A stretch of 64,000 bases of DNA from Montifringilla adamsi. Its lineage: Eukaryota > Chordata > Aves > Passeriformes > Passeridae. Shown piece after piece: positions 42,901 through 52,673 of the stretch. Both the position numbers and the translations under genes were made by a program. Every line of letters begins with the position of its first letter. Position 1 is the stretch's first letter. Below the pieces are notes generated by a model. It searched no databases and was not told the origin of the DNA. It worked only from the letters and a program-made list of their open reading frames with translations. Location of the stretch: assembly GCA_017590115.1 (NCBI GenBank), contig JAGGNK010012003.1, positions 376,345 to 440,344 on the forward strand. The letters run 5' to 3'.

Positions 42901-45900
42901 TCCTTTGGCACCAGTCCAGCACTGATAGAAGCTCCTCAAATCACAACATTTTTGACTGAAATGACGCCACTGGAATAATTCTTTACAAAGAAGAGCTAAA
43001 GTGTGATATGTTAGAAGTGGCTGGGTCATTATTAGGAGTTCCAGCTCTTTATTCAGTTACAAAGAAAGGCAGCTACATCTTTATACCAAGTATATGGGCA
43101 TTATTATCCCTTTTTCCTGCTCTTCCTTTTGGTTTCCTTGGAGGGAATAATTGCTAGGGCTGCTTCCAAGAGTTTGAACTCCAGGTACCTGACATGCACC
43201 TGCCATGAGTTCAGCAGAGCAGAATGGCATTTAACAGTGTTCCCGTTTGCCTCACCCTCCAAAGTTCAGCTGTTACAGCAGTAGGATTCTAGTCTGGTTT
43301 ATTTTATCTTTGAGAGGTCACTTTCCTGTTTGTTTTATTTATATGTAATAGGCATTTAAAACTATGCCTGCTGATTTTAGATATATTTCAGCTCTCCCCA
43401 AATTACTCTGAGTAATTCCTCCTTTCCTGAAGTAGTCAAAAGGAAATCACTACTTTTCACATAAGCCCAGAATTCCATCTTGTTTCTATTTTTACACTGA
43501 TGTGCAGCTATTACTGACAAAAACCTTGACTCTTACTTAGCACTGTCTTCAAGGGATAGATATAGAAGAGAAAGACAGATACCTCCTTTTTGTACAAGAG
43601 AATTTATCCAAAATACCCCAAATGTTGAAGCCCTTCAGGCATGCTACAAAAATATTTGCTTGGGAAGAGTGCTGGGAAGGACTGAGTGCAGGGCAGTAGG
43701 ACAAGAGGTGATTTTTTGGAAGAAGTCTGGCTGTGTTTGGCTGCCAGGTTTTCCCTGTTACCTGTATTTCTGCTTGGTGTTAAGCTGTCTGTGGCTTTGG
43801 ATCAGCACCTGCTTTCTCATTTAAGATCATGCAAGTAATGAAGAGCTGGAGAGCAGCTAATAAAATGATTAGGTGAATAAAATGTATGAACCTGAGAGGA
43901 AATGTGTTATTCCAAGTCAACTGATTGTGCTTAAGAAGAACTGCCAGGTTTAATAAGAGGGGTAATGGATTATATGTAAGAGGAAACTTCTTGATGAGAT
44001 GAGTGAAAATTGCTTTGGTAGATTAAGCTCTGTCAATAAAGATCTTCCAAGAAGACATAAGACTGTGACAATCTGTAATAGGGTTGGAATAATAGCCATG
44101 CTTGCCTATGATTCAACCCTAATTCCAATGATTATCTGATATGTCCCACAAGCTTGCAATTAATCCATCATTGTCACAAGTATCAGGAATATAATACATT
44201 CCTAAAGTAAGCAAATTAAATTTCTGAGACAAACTAATCTTCTTACAGCAGGTAATTTCAGGAAGAGAATTCATGCACACAGCATATTTCTCTACTACAC
44301 ATCACCTAAACATATTAACAAACACAATAAAAAAATAGGGTTTTTTTTTGTTATTTATGTTTGTGAGCCATCTTTGGATTTCCATCCTTTTCAACATTAG
44401 TATGGAAGATAAACATCAGCTTAGGCCAGTTTAAACATTCCTGCTTCACAATACAGAAAATTATTCAATTATTGTGTTTCAGATGTTGGAAACTCCATCA
44501 GTCTTGCCAAAAGAAGTGGAAGGGAAACAGCCTTTTTTTCTTATGGTACCTGAGAGTGTTGTACATTGGTGCCCTCTGCACAAACTCCAGAGAACTGCAC
44601 TGCTTTGCTTTGGTTTAAAATCAACTTGAAAATGGTGTGAGAGATTTAAATAATTAAACAGTTGTACAGGGGCTTAATGAAATGAATAAACCATTGCAAT
44701 GACAAACAGTTATATATTACTAATTTTACATTAGCAGAAAATGCTGTTTTTCTGAAGTGTCATTGATTCATTATTTTCACCAACAATTTACAATTTTTTC
44801 CTACAAAAAGCCCTGTTTTCCCTAAAGAGAAATGTCCTCCTTTCAAATAATACTTTATTCCTATTAAAGTTATTTAGAAAGCAACCATTCAAAAACCTAC
44901 ATTTAAAAATAAAACCAGGCCTTGGCTAGCAGACCCTTCAGAGGAGTAAGTGCCATTTACCATCTGGCTGTAGGACACCAGGGAAGCAAAGAGGATGAGA
45001 CTGTAACTGTTTGGGATTGGAAAGTAGAAATAAAACATGACTTACTGTGGAAGCAATGTGCTTGGCCTTGTCTCTGGGCTGCCATCAGCAGTGGCTGTGA
45101 GTTACTGCAGAGGGCTCAGGTGGGGAGAACCCAGCAATAACAAACACCTATGTGGCACATGATAAACAAAACAAAACAAAACAAAAAAAGAAAGCACTTT
45201 TTAACCAGTGTAACCATTTAAGCATTCATAGCTGATGGGAGATGAATCAAATTATCAAACCACGTTAAAAAAGAACTCAAGTGTGCATTTTTCCAGCAAG
45301 TCCTGTCACACCCCAGAGGTTTCATGCTGCAGAACAGACCCCAATATGTTGTGTGGCCTCATCACCTTGTGTGACAGCAGGATTACTGCACGCAGAACGG
45401 TGAGATGCACTCGCTGCTGTGTTCTGACACCTTTGAAAGTGATGTTTGTTGTTGGAAAGCCGTGCAGAGGCGTGAGTGTTACACGAGGAGCCTAAATGGA
45501 GCCCCACTGTTCCTTTGTGTGCTGTCCCAGCTCGCTGTGCTGCTGACAGACAGCACCATTAAGCAGTCATTAGCACCACGCCTGAAAGCTCGGCTTCTGC
45601 GGGTAATAACGGGGCTATTCAATATTTGGAGCCTTTGTAAGAAAGAGGGCACCTAAATGAGAATAATGAGGTCATTCTATGACATGCCTGAGGATATGAA
45701 ACCATGGGTAACTTTTTAGCCCGTTTGATATGTGAACATATACGTTCAGCTGTGACAGATTATTTCTAGCCTTGGGAAAAAAAAAAAATAAAGCTGCTTC
45801 CATTAAATCACACCACGCAACATCAGCACCAAGTGGTAATCAAAACACTGTAAAACACAGCCTTCAAAACAATTCTGTGTAACCCAATCAAAAAGAAAAC

Positions 45901-46014
45901 ATATATGGAACAGATATGTGAAACAGAGCAAGAGGTTGAGACAGTGTCAGAAAAACAGTGAAATTTAACAGTTAGGAAAGGATTTTATCACTGAAAGGAT
46001 TGTTTCCAATTCTG

Positions 46015-46062
<48 letters not shown>

Positions 46063-49026
46063 CGAATGAGATGCTATTTTGGCTTTGAAAAGATGAACAA
46101 ACTGAAATTTTAATTTTAGACCTGTTTCTTGCTTAGAGCAGTGGCTGTTTCCTCTAAAACTGGCTCACTTTCCCAGCATTTCACAGAAGGTTTTGCATCC
46201 CGGGGCTATTTCAAGATTCCTGGTGCAGTGGAGCATCCTGGGTTGCAGGGGGGCTGTGCTGGGCACCCCCTGTGCACCACAGGCTCCTGGGCAGCCCCTG
46301 CTCCACATCCCAGCTGGGAACCTACAGCTGCACAGGTCCAGGGATTAACAGGGTTTAGTTAGTGGCTTAAGCCTCTTGTAAACAGCAGTAGGAAAAATAT
46401 CCCCTTTTTTGAGTTATTTCCCGTGTTTCTGCCACCAGAGGAGGTGTTCTGGAATTTTCGTGGGTGTGCAAGAGTAGCACGTAGCTCTCAGGCTGTGCTG
46501 GCCCCTCAGCTCTTTTGGGAAAGCTCAGTGACCTTTACTGAACAAGATGACAGAATCATGGACTAGTTTGGGTTGGAAGTGACCTGCAGAGGTTCTCCTG
46601 GAGCAAACAGGGATGTCTTCAACTAGACAAGATTGCTCAGAGCCCTGTCCAACCTGAGCTTGGATGCTTCCAGGGATGGGGCATCCACCACCTCTCTGGG
46701 CAGCCTGTGCTGGTGTTTTACCACACTCATCATGAAAGATTTCTTCTTTCTATCTACTCTGAGTCCACCCTGTTTTAATTTAAAACTATCACTCCTTGTC
46801 CTTGTCTGGTTTAGCCTCATTTTTACTGTATTTTCATTTTATATTGTTTTTATGGGTGTCACACATGAGCAGTTAGGGAGATCTGCATAACACAACTTCT
46901 TTGTATTCAGGTTCAGCATGGCTGCAGCCTGTCAGCCCCAAAAGCAGGGACACAGCTGCTGAAATCTCAGCTCCAGGAGCTCCCCCTGCCCTGGGCACCC
47001 CCAGCAGGGGCAGCTGCTGGAGGATCAGGAATTGTGAGCCTGGCTCAGGATGCTGCCTGTGCTGGGAAAGGACTTTTCCCTTACTGGCTCTTGCAGCAGC
47101 AGCACCTTTCACCCACCTTGTGGGGGAGGTGGAAAGAGGAAAAGGCCACAGCAACCACTGCAAAATTCTTCCTGAGGTTTAAAGGAAGGAGGATGGCTGC
47201 TGGAGCAGGTGAAACACTTGGTGTTCAGAGAGTTCCACCTCTTGGCAGGCAGCTTCTCTTTGTACCCAGATGTGAGATACCCAGAGGGAAGCAGACTTTG
47301 CTGCTGCTCCACTTTCTCTCCTTTTAATTTCCGTATTCTTCACCTTACTGTTTTCTACAAGGGATTAACTCAGCAGTTCCATTTGGACTAGAAGGAAAGG
47401 TTTAATTCAAATTATTCAGGGACTTGACAGGTTGTGTGTTAAACTTTTGGACTTCATCTAGCCCTCAGCTAATTAAAGTGGTTTTTAATTAAAAAGATTA
47501 ATGAGTGATTGCTCTTTTTTAGTGGATACTTTTAAGATTAAGCCTCTCCAATATTATAATTGGAGTAATATGCACGTCCTACCCGAAAGGCAATCACAAA
47601 CACAGAGAATAGCACACAGTGTTTGTTTTATACTCCTAATGTTTCATTAGATGTTTGCTGGTTATGAATTATCTATCAGCTCAAACATAACTGTTAATTC
47701 TGGTTGCTTCTTGAATCACTACCCTGAATCTGAACAAAACACTGTCCTGGAAAAAGGGGAAGAGAGGAAAAGGGACTGCTGCATGGTATTTTTTTAGTAC
47801 ATAAAATAAAGCCTTTTAAAATAGAGATTTTAAATACAGTGGTAATTGATTAGCAGAAGGGATAGAGAAGAAAACGTGATTTTCTCAGTGCTCTCTCAAA
47901 CAAAAGGAGGTGTAACCCCTCTCACCAGCCTGGCTCAGCCCCTCTCCACTTCCAAGCTGGGCAGAATCAGGTTCCAAGAGCTGTTCCTGGGGGATTTTCA
48001 TGCATCTTTATCTTACGAGTTATACCTTGGGCAGTCTTATTTTCAAAGTTGGAAAAGTGGTTCTGCTGTTGATTCAATTACCTGCATATGGTGATATTTG
48101 AGTATGACATGGATTCTTTAAAGACTAAAATCTGTGAAGTTCTATTAAAAGCCAATGGAAAATGCAGGGTTATTGCAGGAGGCAAGCCTGGCTTTCCCAT
48201 GTCAAGAGACATAAAATAAATAAATAAAAAGAAGATAGATGAAGATGGTGTTGTTTTTCATCAGTTGTTCAAATGCAGGATGTTTTAAACAATTTGAGTC
48301 GGTACTAATGAGTCTCACATTATCAGAACCTCATCAGCAGAATCTAAAAAATTGTATTTGAACTCTTTCATTGAAAGTTTCTATTTGGCAGAACAAAGTA
48401 ATTGTTTGTCTCAAGCACAAAAATGCTGTTGAGAAGAAAGTGAAGCTGGTTTGGAATCTGCCAACTTAGGAATTCTTCTCCTCTGGATTCCATTATATCT
48501 GAACCACCTTACTTTTTACATGGCTACATAATTTGGATCACAGCGTTTCTGAAGTTATTTAATGGCAAGAGTTCTCATGAAAAAAATCCCAACTTGCTGC
48601 CTTGTCACACCACTGCTGTCTACAAGAGGTAATTATGAAAAGGAGGATAATCTGCCAATCACAAGGGGGTTTTATAAGCTATGCCTTTTCCCATTGATTT
48701 TAATATTATATATATTTGCCTTTCTAAAATAAGGATTACTTTTCTCCTAAGGAATTAATGCTTGATAATAACTGGTGTGATTTTTTTTCTCCTCTCTAGT
48801 GTTCATAATGGCTTCTGGGCTTTTGGTTTACCCTTTTGGTTTCAACTCTGCTACTGTGAAGAGATTCTGTGAGAACTCAGACATCTACTATGCAGGAGAC
48901 TGCCAGATTGGATGGGGGTACATGCTGGCAATTGTTGGGGTCATGTTGTCTGTCTTTTTACCATTCTTTGCAAAATATGCACCAAAAGAGCACATATCTC
49001 CAACTCCAATACCTACTATTTTATAG
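3833..49026 (+). CDS. LHFPL tetraspan family gene (LHFPL7/TMEM211-like), 3' part
   Basis: Two coding exons, 3833-3971 and 48800-49026, join in phase 1 to give about 121 residues of an LHFPL-type four-transmembrane protein. The first supplies transmembrane segment 2 and the short loop ending VCTLAGYMQTAA. The second supplies segment 3, the second extracellular loop with two cysteines, segment 4 and a short tail. The family hallmarks I see are a MQxAA motif before segment 3, GLLVYPFGFNS after it, a Cys-containing loop, and GDCQIGWGY leading into segment 4. LHFPL proteins are membrane proteins; some act as partners of channels or receptors (LHFPL5 in hair-cell transduction, LHFPL4 with GABA-A receptors). 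The N-terminal exon or exons with segment 1 and the first loop are not in the window. The sequence resembles neither LHFPL2, LHFPL5 nor LHFPL6 closely as I remember them. LHFPL7 (TMEM211) is the best guess by elimination and is not proven. Family assignment is firm; the paralogue is not. Confidence 0.88.
4174..4242. repeat. 23-bp tandem repeat, three copies
   Basis: Three adjacent copies of a 23-bp unit that begins CAGATCCCACTCACTG and ends CCCCCAG. They differ by one to three substitutions. The array lies 200 bp inside the large intron, just after the LHFPL-family exon. Confidence 0.9.
8855..8960. promoter_or_regulatory. Small CpG-rich patch inside the large intron
   Basis: About 100 bp with many CpG dinucleotides (GGAGCGCTG, GCAGCCGGCGGGG, GCCGGGCGCTGGCGG) in a region where CpG is otherwise scarce. 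This could be an intronic promoter or enhancer, or simply a GC-rich island. No exon or transcript start can be assigned. Confidence 0.3.
17450..17600. promoter_or_regulatory. Candidate conserved noncoding element
   Basis: An AT-rich stretch with repeated homeodomain-type cores (GGTAATTGG, GATAATTACC, ATAATTG, TTTAATAATTGG), no simple-repeat character and no open frame. The assignment rests only on composition and motif density; no alignment was possible. Confidence 0.2.
21920..22130. promoter_or_regulatory. Candidate conserved noncoding element
   Basis: A non-repetitive block with a TTATCGAT motif, GCTAATTGC, GTTAATTGCC and GCTAATTATG cores within 200 bp. It looks like enhancer-type conserved noncoding DNA. 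This is a pattern judgement only. Confidence 0.2.
26803..26898. repeat. Imperfect inverted repeat able to form a long hairpin
   Basis: The outer arms 26803-26819 and 26882-26898 are reverse complements at 16 of 17 positions, with G-U pairs possible beyond them. A second pair of arms, CATGGCTC at 26821-26828 and GAGCCATG at 26857-26864, is perfect at 8 of 8. The two stems are separated by 1 base on the left and 17 on the right. It could be a remnant of a small inverted-repeat element, a structured RNA, or chance. Confidence 0.6.
38391..38414. repeat. A24 homopolymer
   Basis: Twenty-four consecutive A residues, followed by GGAAAAAA. Confidence 0.95.
45165..45188. repeat. ACAAA-type simple repeat
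   Basis: Four or more units of AAACA running into an A-rich tail. Confidence 0.85.
45400..45700. promoter_or_regulatory. Candidate regulatory element with retained CpGs
   Basis: Within AT-rich intron this block keeps about a dozen CpG dinucleotides (for example CACGCAGAACGG, GAAAGCTCGG, GCGGGTAATAACGGGG) and contains CCATTAAG and TCATTAGC cores. CpG retention outside an island is often seen in constrained elements. No open frame with family signature was found. Confidence 0.25.
46016..46058. repeat. T43 homopolymer
   Basis: Forty-three consecutive T residues. Read on the minus strand this is an A tract, but I see no recognisable retrocopied sequence next to it. Length is likely variable and error-prone. 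Confidence 0.95.
46549..46810 (-). mobile_element. CR1 LINE 3' fragment (ORF2 tail plus 3' UTR)
   Basis: The minus strand reads the C-terminus of CR1 ORF2 reverse transcriptase, including the diagnostic RLPREVVDAPSLE and ending in ALSNLV. Downstream of the stop, the short CR1 3' UTR follows, ending near the ATTCTG-type terminal motif (seen on the plus strand as CAGAATCATGG at 46551). The element is truncated at its 5' end, as nearly all CR1 copies are. The coding tail is open for 65 codons (46623-46820), suggesting a not very old insertion. CR1 is the dominant interspersed repeat of bird genomes, which supports the avian assignment. Confidence 0.93.
47440..47560. promoter_or_regulatory. Candidate enhancer-like AT-rich block
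   Basis: Contains clustered homeodomain-type cores: CAGCTAATTAAAG, TTTTTAATTAAAAAG and GATTAATGAG within 60 bp. It is unique sequence 1.3 kb upstream of the last LHFPL-family exon. Support is motif density only. Confidence 0.2.
48800..49026 (+). CDS. LHFPL-family last coding exon: transmembrane segments 3-4 and C-terminus
   Basis: The acceptor TTTTTTTTCTCCTCTCTAG ends at 48799. Two bases complete a valine codon begun in the upstream exon, followed by 74 codons and a TAG stop at 49024-49026. The order is a hydrophobic segment, an extracellular loop with Cys residues (RFCENS and AGDCQ), GWGY, a second hydrophobic segment (MLAIVGVMLSVFLPFF) and a short polar, proline-rich tail. The in-frame ATG at 48808 is internal, not a start. 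Third-position GC is only 31 of 74 codons, unlike the partner exon 45 kb upstream. Confidence 0.92.
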
Positions 49027-50191
49027 TATTTTATTACTGTCTAAGAACAGAACATTCCTGTCTACACTAATGGGCAGAAATTATTGAAGCACTTCCAGTT
49101 GGCTGTGTTGCTAAAGAGAGGAGAGGAGATGGGGAAGAGAAGGTCAGATTGACAAAGACTAAAAGTGCATTGAAAGTCTTCCGTAAGCACGAGCAGCGAA
49201 CGCTCTGGAATTGAAATAGGATTGATCAGCAGCCTTTACACTGCTCTAAACAGATAATGGCATACTGCCTTAGACAAAAAAATAATCAGTTTATCCTCAA
49301 AACATCTGTCTACCTCCCAGTTTCTTTTGTGTCTCAAAATTGTGAGTCTTAAAAGCTTCAATTCACTTTTGATATATTGTGAAATGTCAGAACTTTTATG
49401 AACCCAGTAACTTTAAAATCAATAATGATATTTTGTTACAATCATTTTGATTAGTGAAAAAGCACCTACTAGTAGCCACAGCCTAAAATTAAGATTGATA
49501 GGTTAAAAACTGTATACAAGAAAAGTTTCTCTTTAATCTATATATATTAGCAGCACCTGCATATTTTAAAGTTCTGGGCACAGTTTTTACTTCTGCTCTA
49601 ATTGTCAAGATATAGAGACATCTTCATGAAGTCTTGGGTAAAATTGAAATTTCTTTTTTTTCTGAGAGGTCCAACTACTTCCAAAGGCTTCATGATGATT
49701 TAATACTTTAACAACAGCAAAAAAAAAAAATCTAAGAATTTGTTCTCAGTATTTTTAAATTATAATTCTAAGTGGACTTTTACAAAATGTTTTGAACTGT
49801 GACTGCTATAGATTTTGGGTTTTGTTGTTTAAGGCTGAAAAGAAAAAAATCTCTGTTTACAAAAATGTCTGTGCCCAATGGCCCTTATCTGTAGTGATAA
49901 TACCAGCCAGAATGAACTAATTCCAGTATTTCCACTGCAATTCAGAGTCCAGATTTTAAAACAAAAAAGTGAAGTGAAATGCTATTGAACATGACCAGCA
50001 AAAATCTGATGCTGTGTCAGAAGTACAAATGGCCATATTTCATCAGTCTGTATGGAAATTTTGTGAGGTCTGATTTCCACAATAGCACTGAATTCATTAT
50101 TATCAAGCATTGAAATAAGTGCACTTGACTGCCTTAAGCAAAAGAAACATTGGGTTCTAATCTCACACCACTGTTGTGTTTTTTCATTTAA

Positions 50192-50197
50192 AATAAA
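50192..50197 (+). terminator. Candidate poly(A) signal AATAAA (proximal)
   Basis: AATAAA on the plus strand 1.17 kb after the LHFPL-family stop codon. It is followed by T-rich sequence without a clear GT-rich element. Confidence 0.3.
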
Positions 50198-51697
50198 ATT
50201 TTAATTCTAATTCTATTCTCATCTTTTATTTTCTATTATTTATTAAAAAGAAAAATCCCATAGATTATATTTAATTCAGAGCTGTAGTTCTTAGTTTTGT
50301 ATTTTGGCACAAACCAGGTGATCAAATTTATTATTCTTCACTTAGCTGAGTCCAACTGATTCCTGAATTTTTATTATTTTTTAATGGAAGGTGTACATGA
50401 AGGGACAGACAGAGACATGTTGAGGATGTATAAGAAAATGCAAACAGAACAATCACTGTGTTATTTTAATATACATCAAAGACTTCTGCAGTCTTGTTTA
50501 CATTCCTCACCCTTCTAAACTTCAATGGAACATTGCATTGTTTTCCAAAATAATTGTCCTGTTGTTACATTTCCATGCACTCTGAAGGCAATTTCTGCAC
50601 ATAAACTTAGCAAGTTCTTTAGAAATGCAGATTCCAATGCAGAATTAAGTACACTGAGAAAGAGAGCATGAGTGCTCTGCACTTTTGCTCACGGGGACTG
50701 AGAAATTAAATCTTCCAAACATTTACCAAAATAGGCTGAAGGAATGCCCTAAAGTAAGAAGAATAAATTTCAGTCACTTCTGTATATTAATGTGCTTTTC
50801 AGTAATGTCTTACATTTTTTTAAATGAATGGCTGAGATTGATAATTTTCATGTAAGAGTCAGAAAAGTGAGGAATAACAAACAACATGCAAAAAGAAAAT
50901 AATCACCATAAAGTAGAGAGACAGAGATGCAGGCTTTTCTTTCCTAACCAACCTGTGCCTTTACACTAGAACCATTATACAAGACAGGATCAATATGGTC
51001 AAGAAAAAAGATCACCCAACAACTGAAAAATGTTGAGTAGTGTGTATAAACTGTATTGAGTAGGGTTTTTTCTGTTTTGTGTAATGTTTACGACTGTTCA
51101 CTTAATGTTTCACTAGAAAAAGTGATTTGTTAGTGTCAAATAGAAACTTCTTTTGCAAAGATCTAAACACTTCCTGAAAAATGAATTTAGATTTTTATTA
51201 ACAGCCATAATGTACCTAGTAGACAAAGGACCTATTCCTGTCATTACTTATTAACACAAGTTTCACATGTGCAAAACTGGAAGCATCAATCACTTAACTG
51301 GAAGCAGTTTTAAATTACTGTTACAGCAGTCTCACAATTCACAACACTGCTGTACCAAATCCTATACTTCTTAAAGCTCAACTTCTCTTGTGCAACTCAT
51401 CAACCTCTGCATCCTGCAAAATTCTGCACCTTTTATGAGTCAAGCTAATGCTTCCATTAGGAGCTTCCTTTAACATTTTATAACATTTTTATAATATTTA
51501 AATAAATCAAACATGTGTACATGACCTCTAAAACTGGATTGGCACAACCCTCCTTGAAGCATCCATGCTGTGAGCCCACCTCACACTGAAGTGTGGTGAT
51601 AATTCCAGTGATCCTTGCAGCAGTGGGTAAAGCACATCCCTTAGATCTCACCTGTTGCTGACAATGCCTGTGCTCACACTGACAGATCACTTTTTAA

Positions 51698-51703
51698 AAT
51701 AAA
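51698..51703 (+). terminator. Candidate poly(A) signal AATAAA (distal)
   Basis: AATAAA 2.67 kb after the LHFPL-family stop, followed by GT-containing sequence (GACTGTCTGCGCG, then ACTGTGT). It is a better candidate than the proximal one. Confidence 0.4.
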
Positions 51704-51720
51704 GACTGTCTGCGCGTTAA

Positions 51721-52481
51721 ACTGTGTAAAAGCGTTTTCCTGTTACAATTTGCTGGACCAGGTTCAAGTTTTATTCTAAATATATAATTTTTTAAGTGTA
51801 ACTAAAAGCTGTATTTTCCATTAATGTGTTTCTGCGTTGACTAGCTGGCTCCTTTTTAGAATATTAACTGTTTTCTGTATTTGACTTGTTGGATACAATA
51901 TTTCAATTATTTTAAATGTGAAATTTCCAATTGCCAACACTGTATAATAAAATAATAAAAAAAATCCCCATACTGTTTGCTATTTTCTTGACAACTCTTT
52001 TGTTTTGCAATTCCCAAGAGATCTGCTACAAAGCTTCTGAAGCAGGGGAAAAGGAAATAGGAACAGCAGGAATAACCTATGAAAGGTAATGTTTGAAGGC
52101 AAAGGCACATAAACATGTACATGGACCATCTGTCATGAAAAATATTTCTGTGGCAAAGGCAAGGAAGTTCTGTGTTCAAATAATTCTTTCTTTTCTACTT
52201 CCTCTGTGTCCTTGGGAATCTTCCTACAGCCTCAGGGTCTGTTGTTATTTTATACAGGTATTATATTGACTATTTATTTTAAAAAAAAACCACATTAATC
52301 AGGTAACACATAAATGGGAACCCAATGAACACCACACAGCATTTGTTGGATAACACAGCACAGTGATATTTTCAAAAGTCTAACCAGATTTTCAGTGGTA
52401 GTTTGGGTAAATGTTGTAGCATGTGCAGCCTTTATGGGTAACAATTAGTTAAAACTGGGGCTTGGACAACCATTTTGACTT
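51721..52481. other. Gap between convergent 3' ends, including the SPATA22 3' UTR
   Basis: AT-rich sequence between the two tail-to-tail genes. The part right of about 52255 is the likely SPATA22 3' UTR. Otherwise nothing recognised. Confidence 0.5.
52273..52278 (-). terminator. SPATA22: Candidate poly(A) signal for SPATA22
   Basis: AATAAA on the minus strand, about 205 bp downstream of the SPATA22 stop codon. It is the first such hexamer after the stop. Confidence 0.5.
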
Positions 52482-52673
52482 TTACATTTCATTCATAGTT
52501 TTTACATATGCTGTCATCTCAGCATCTGCAATTTTAACAAAGTCTTGGAAAGTGTTCTGTTCTTGAGCAGTTGCTGGTCTTACAGAGACGCACTTGAAAA
52601 TGTTCTTTTTTGCATCATAGGTTCCCATGCACCTGTGCACTCGACCTCTAATGAGTCGTGGAAGCTCACGGTC
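52482..52673 (-). CDS. SPATA22: SPATA22 coding exon 8 (stop)
   Basis: 63 codons starting DRELPRLIRGRVHRC and ending MNEM, then TAA at 52484-52482. Acceptor TTTGATGAAG. This is the best-conserved block of the family. Confidence 0.97.
   Translation of the reverse strand, partial: DRELPRLIRGRVHRCMGTYDAKKNIFKCVSVRPATAQEQNTFQDFVKIADAEMTAYVKTMNEM

Larger units (their letters stand above)
31001..48799. other. Right part of the large LHFPL-family intron, AT-rich
   Basis: No coding exon recognised until the acceptor at 48799. Contents I can name are a 24-base A tract (38391-38414), an ACAAA-type simple repeat (45165-45188), a 43-base T tract (46016-46058), a CR1 fragment (46549-46810) and an AAAT-type run near 48211-48230. 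Blocks at 39290-39560, 45400-45700 and 47440-47560 look like unique, possibly conserved noncoding sequence. Confidence 0.55.
49027..51720 (+). other. Probable 3' UTR of the LHFPL-family gene
   Basis: Sequence following the TAG stop is AT-rich and has no exon-like frame. Candidate poly(A) signals occur at 50192 and 51698, and further AATAAA copies at about 51945-51960. The true 3' end cannot be fixed without transcripts. Confidence 0.5.

Noticed and set aside
48808..49026. Stand-alone small protein starting MASGLLVYP
   Set aside because: A strong splice acceptor at 48799 and a phase-matched upstream exon make it an internal exon of a four-transmembrane protein.
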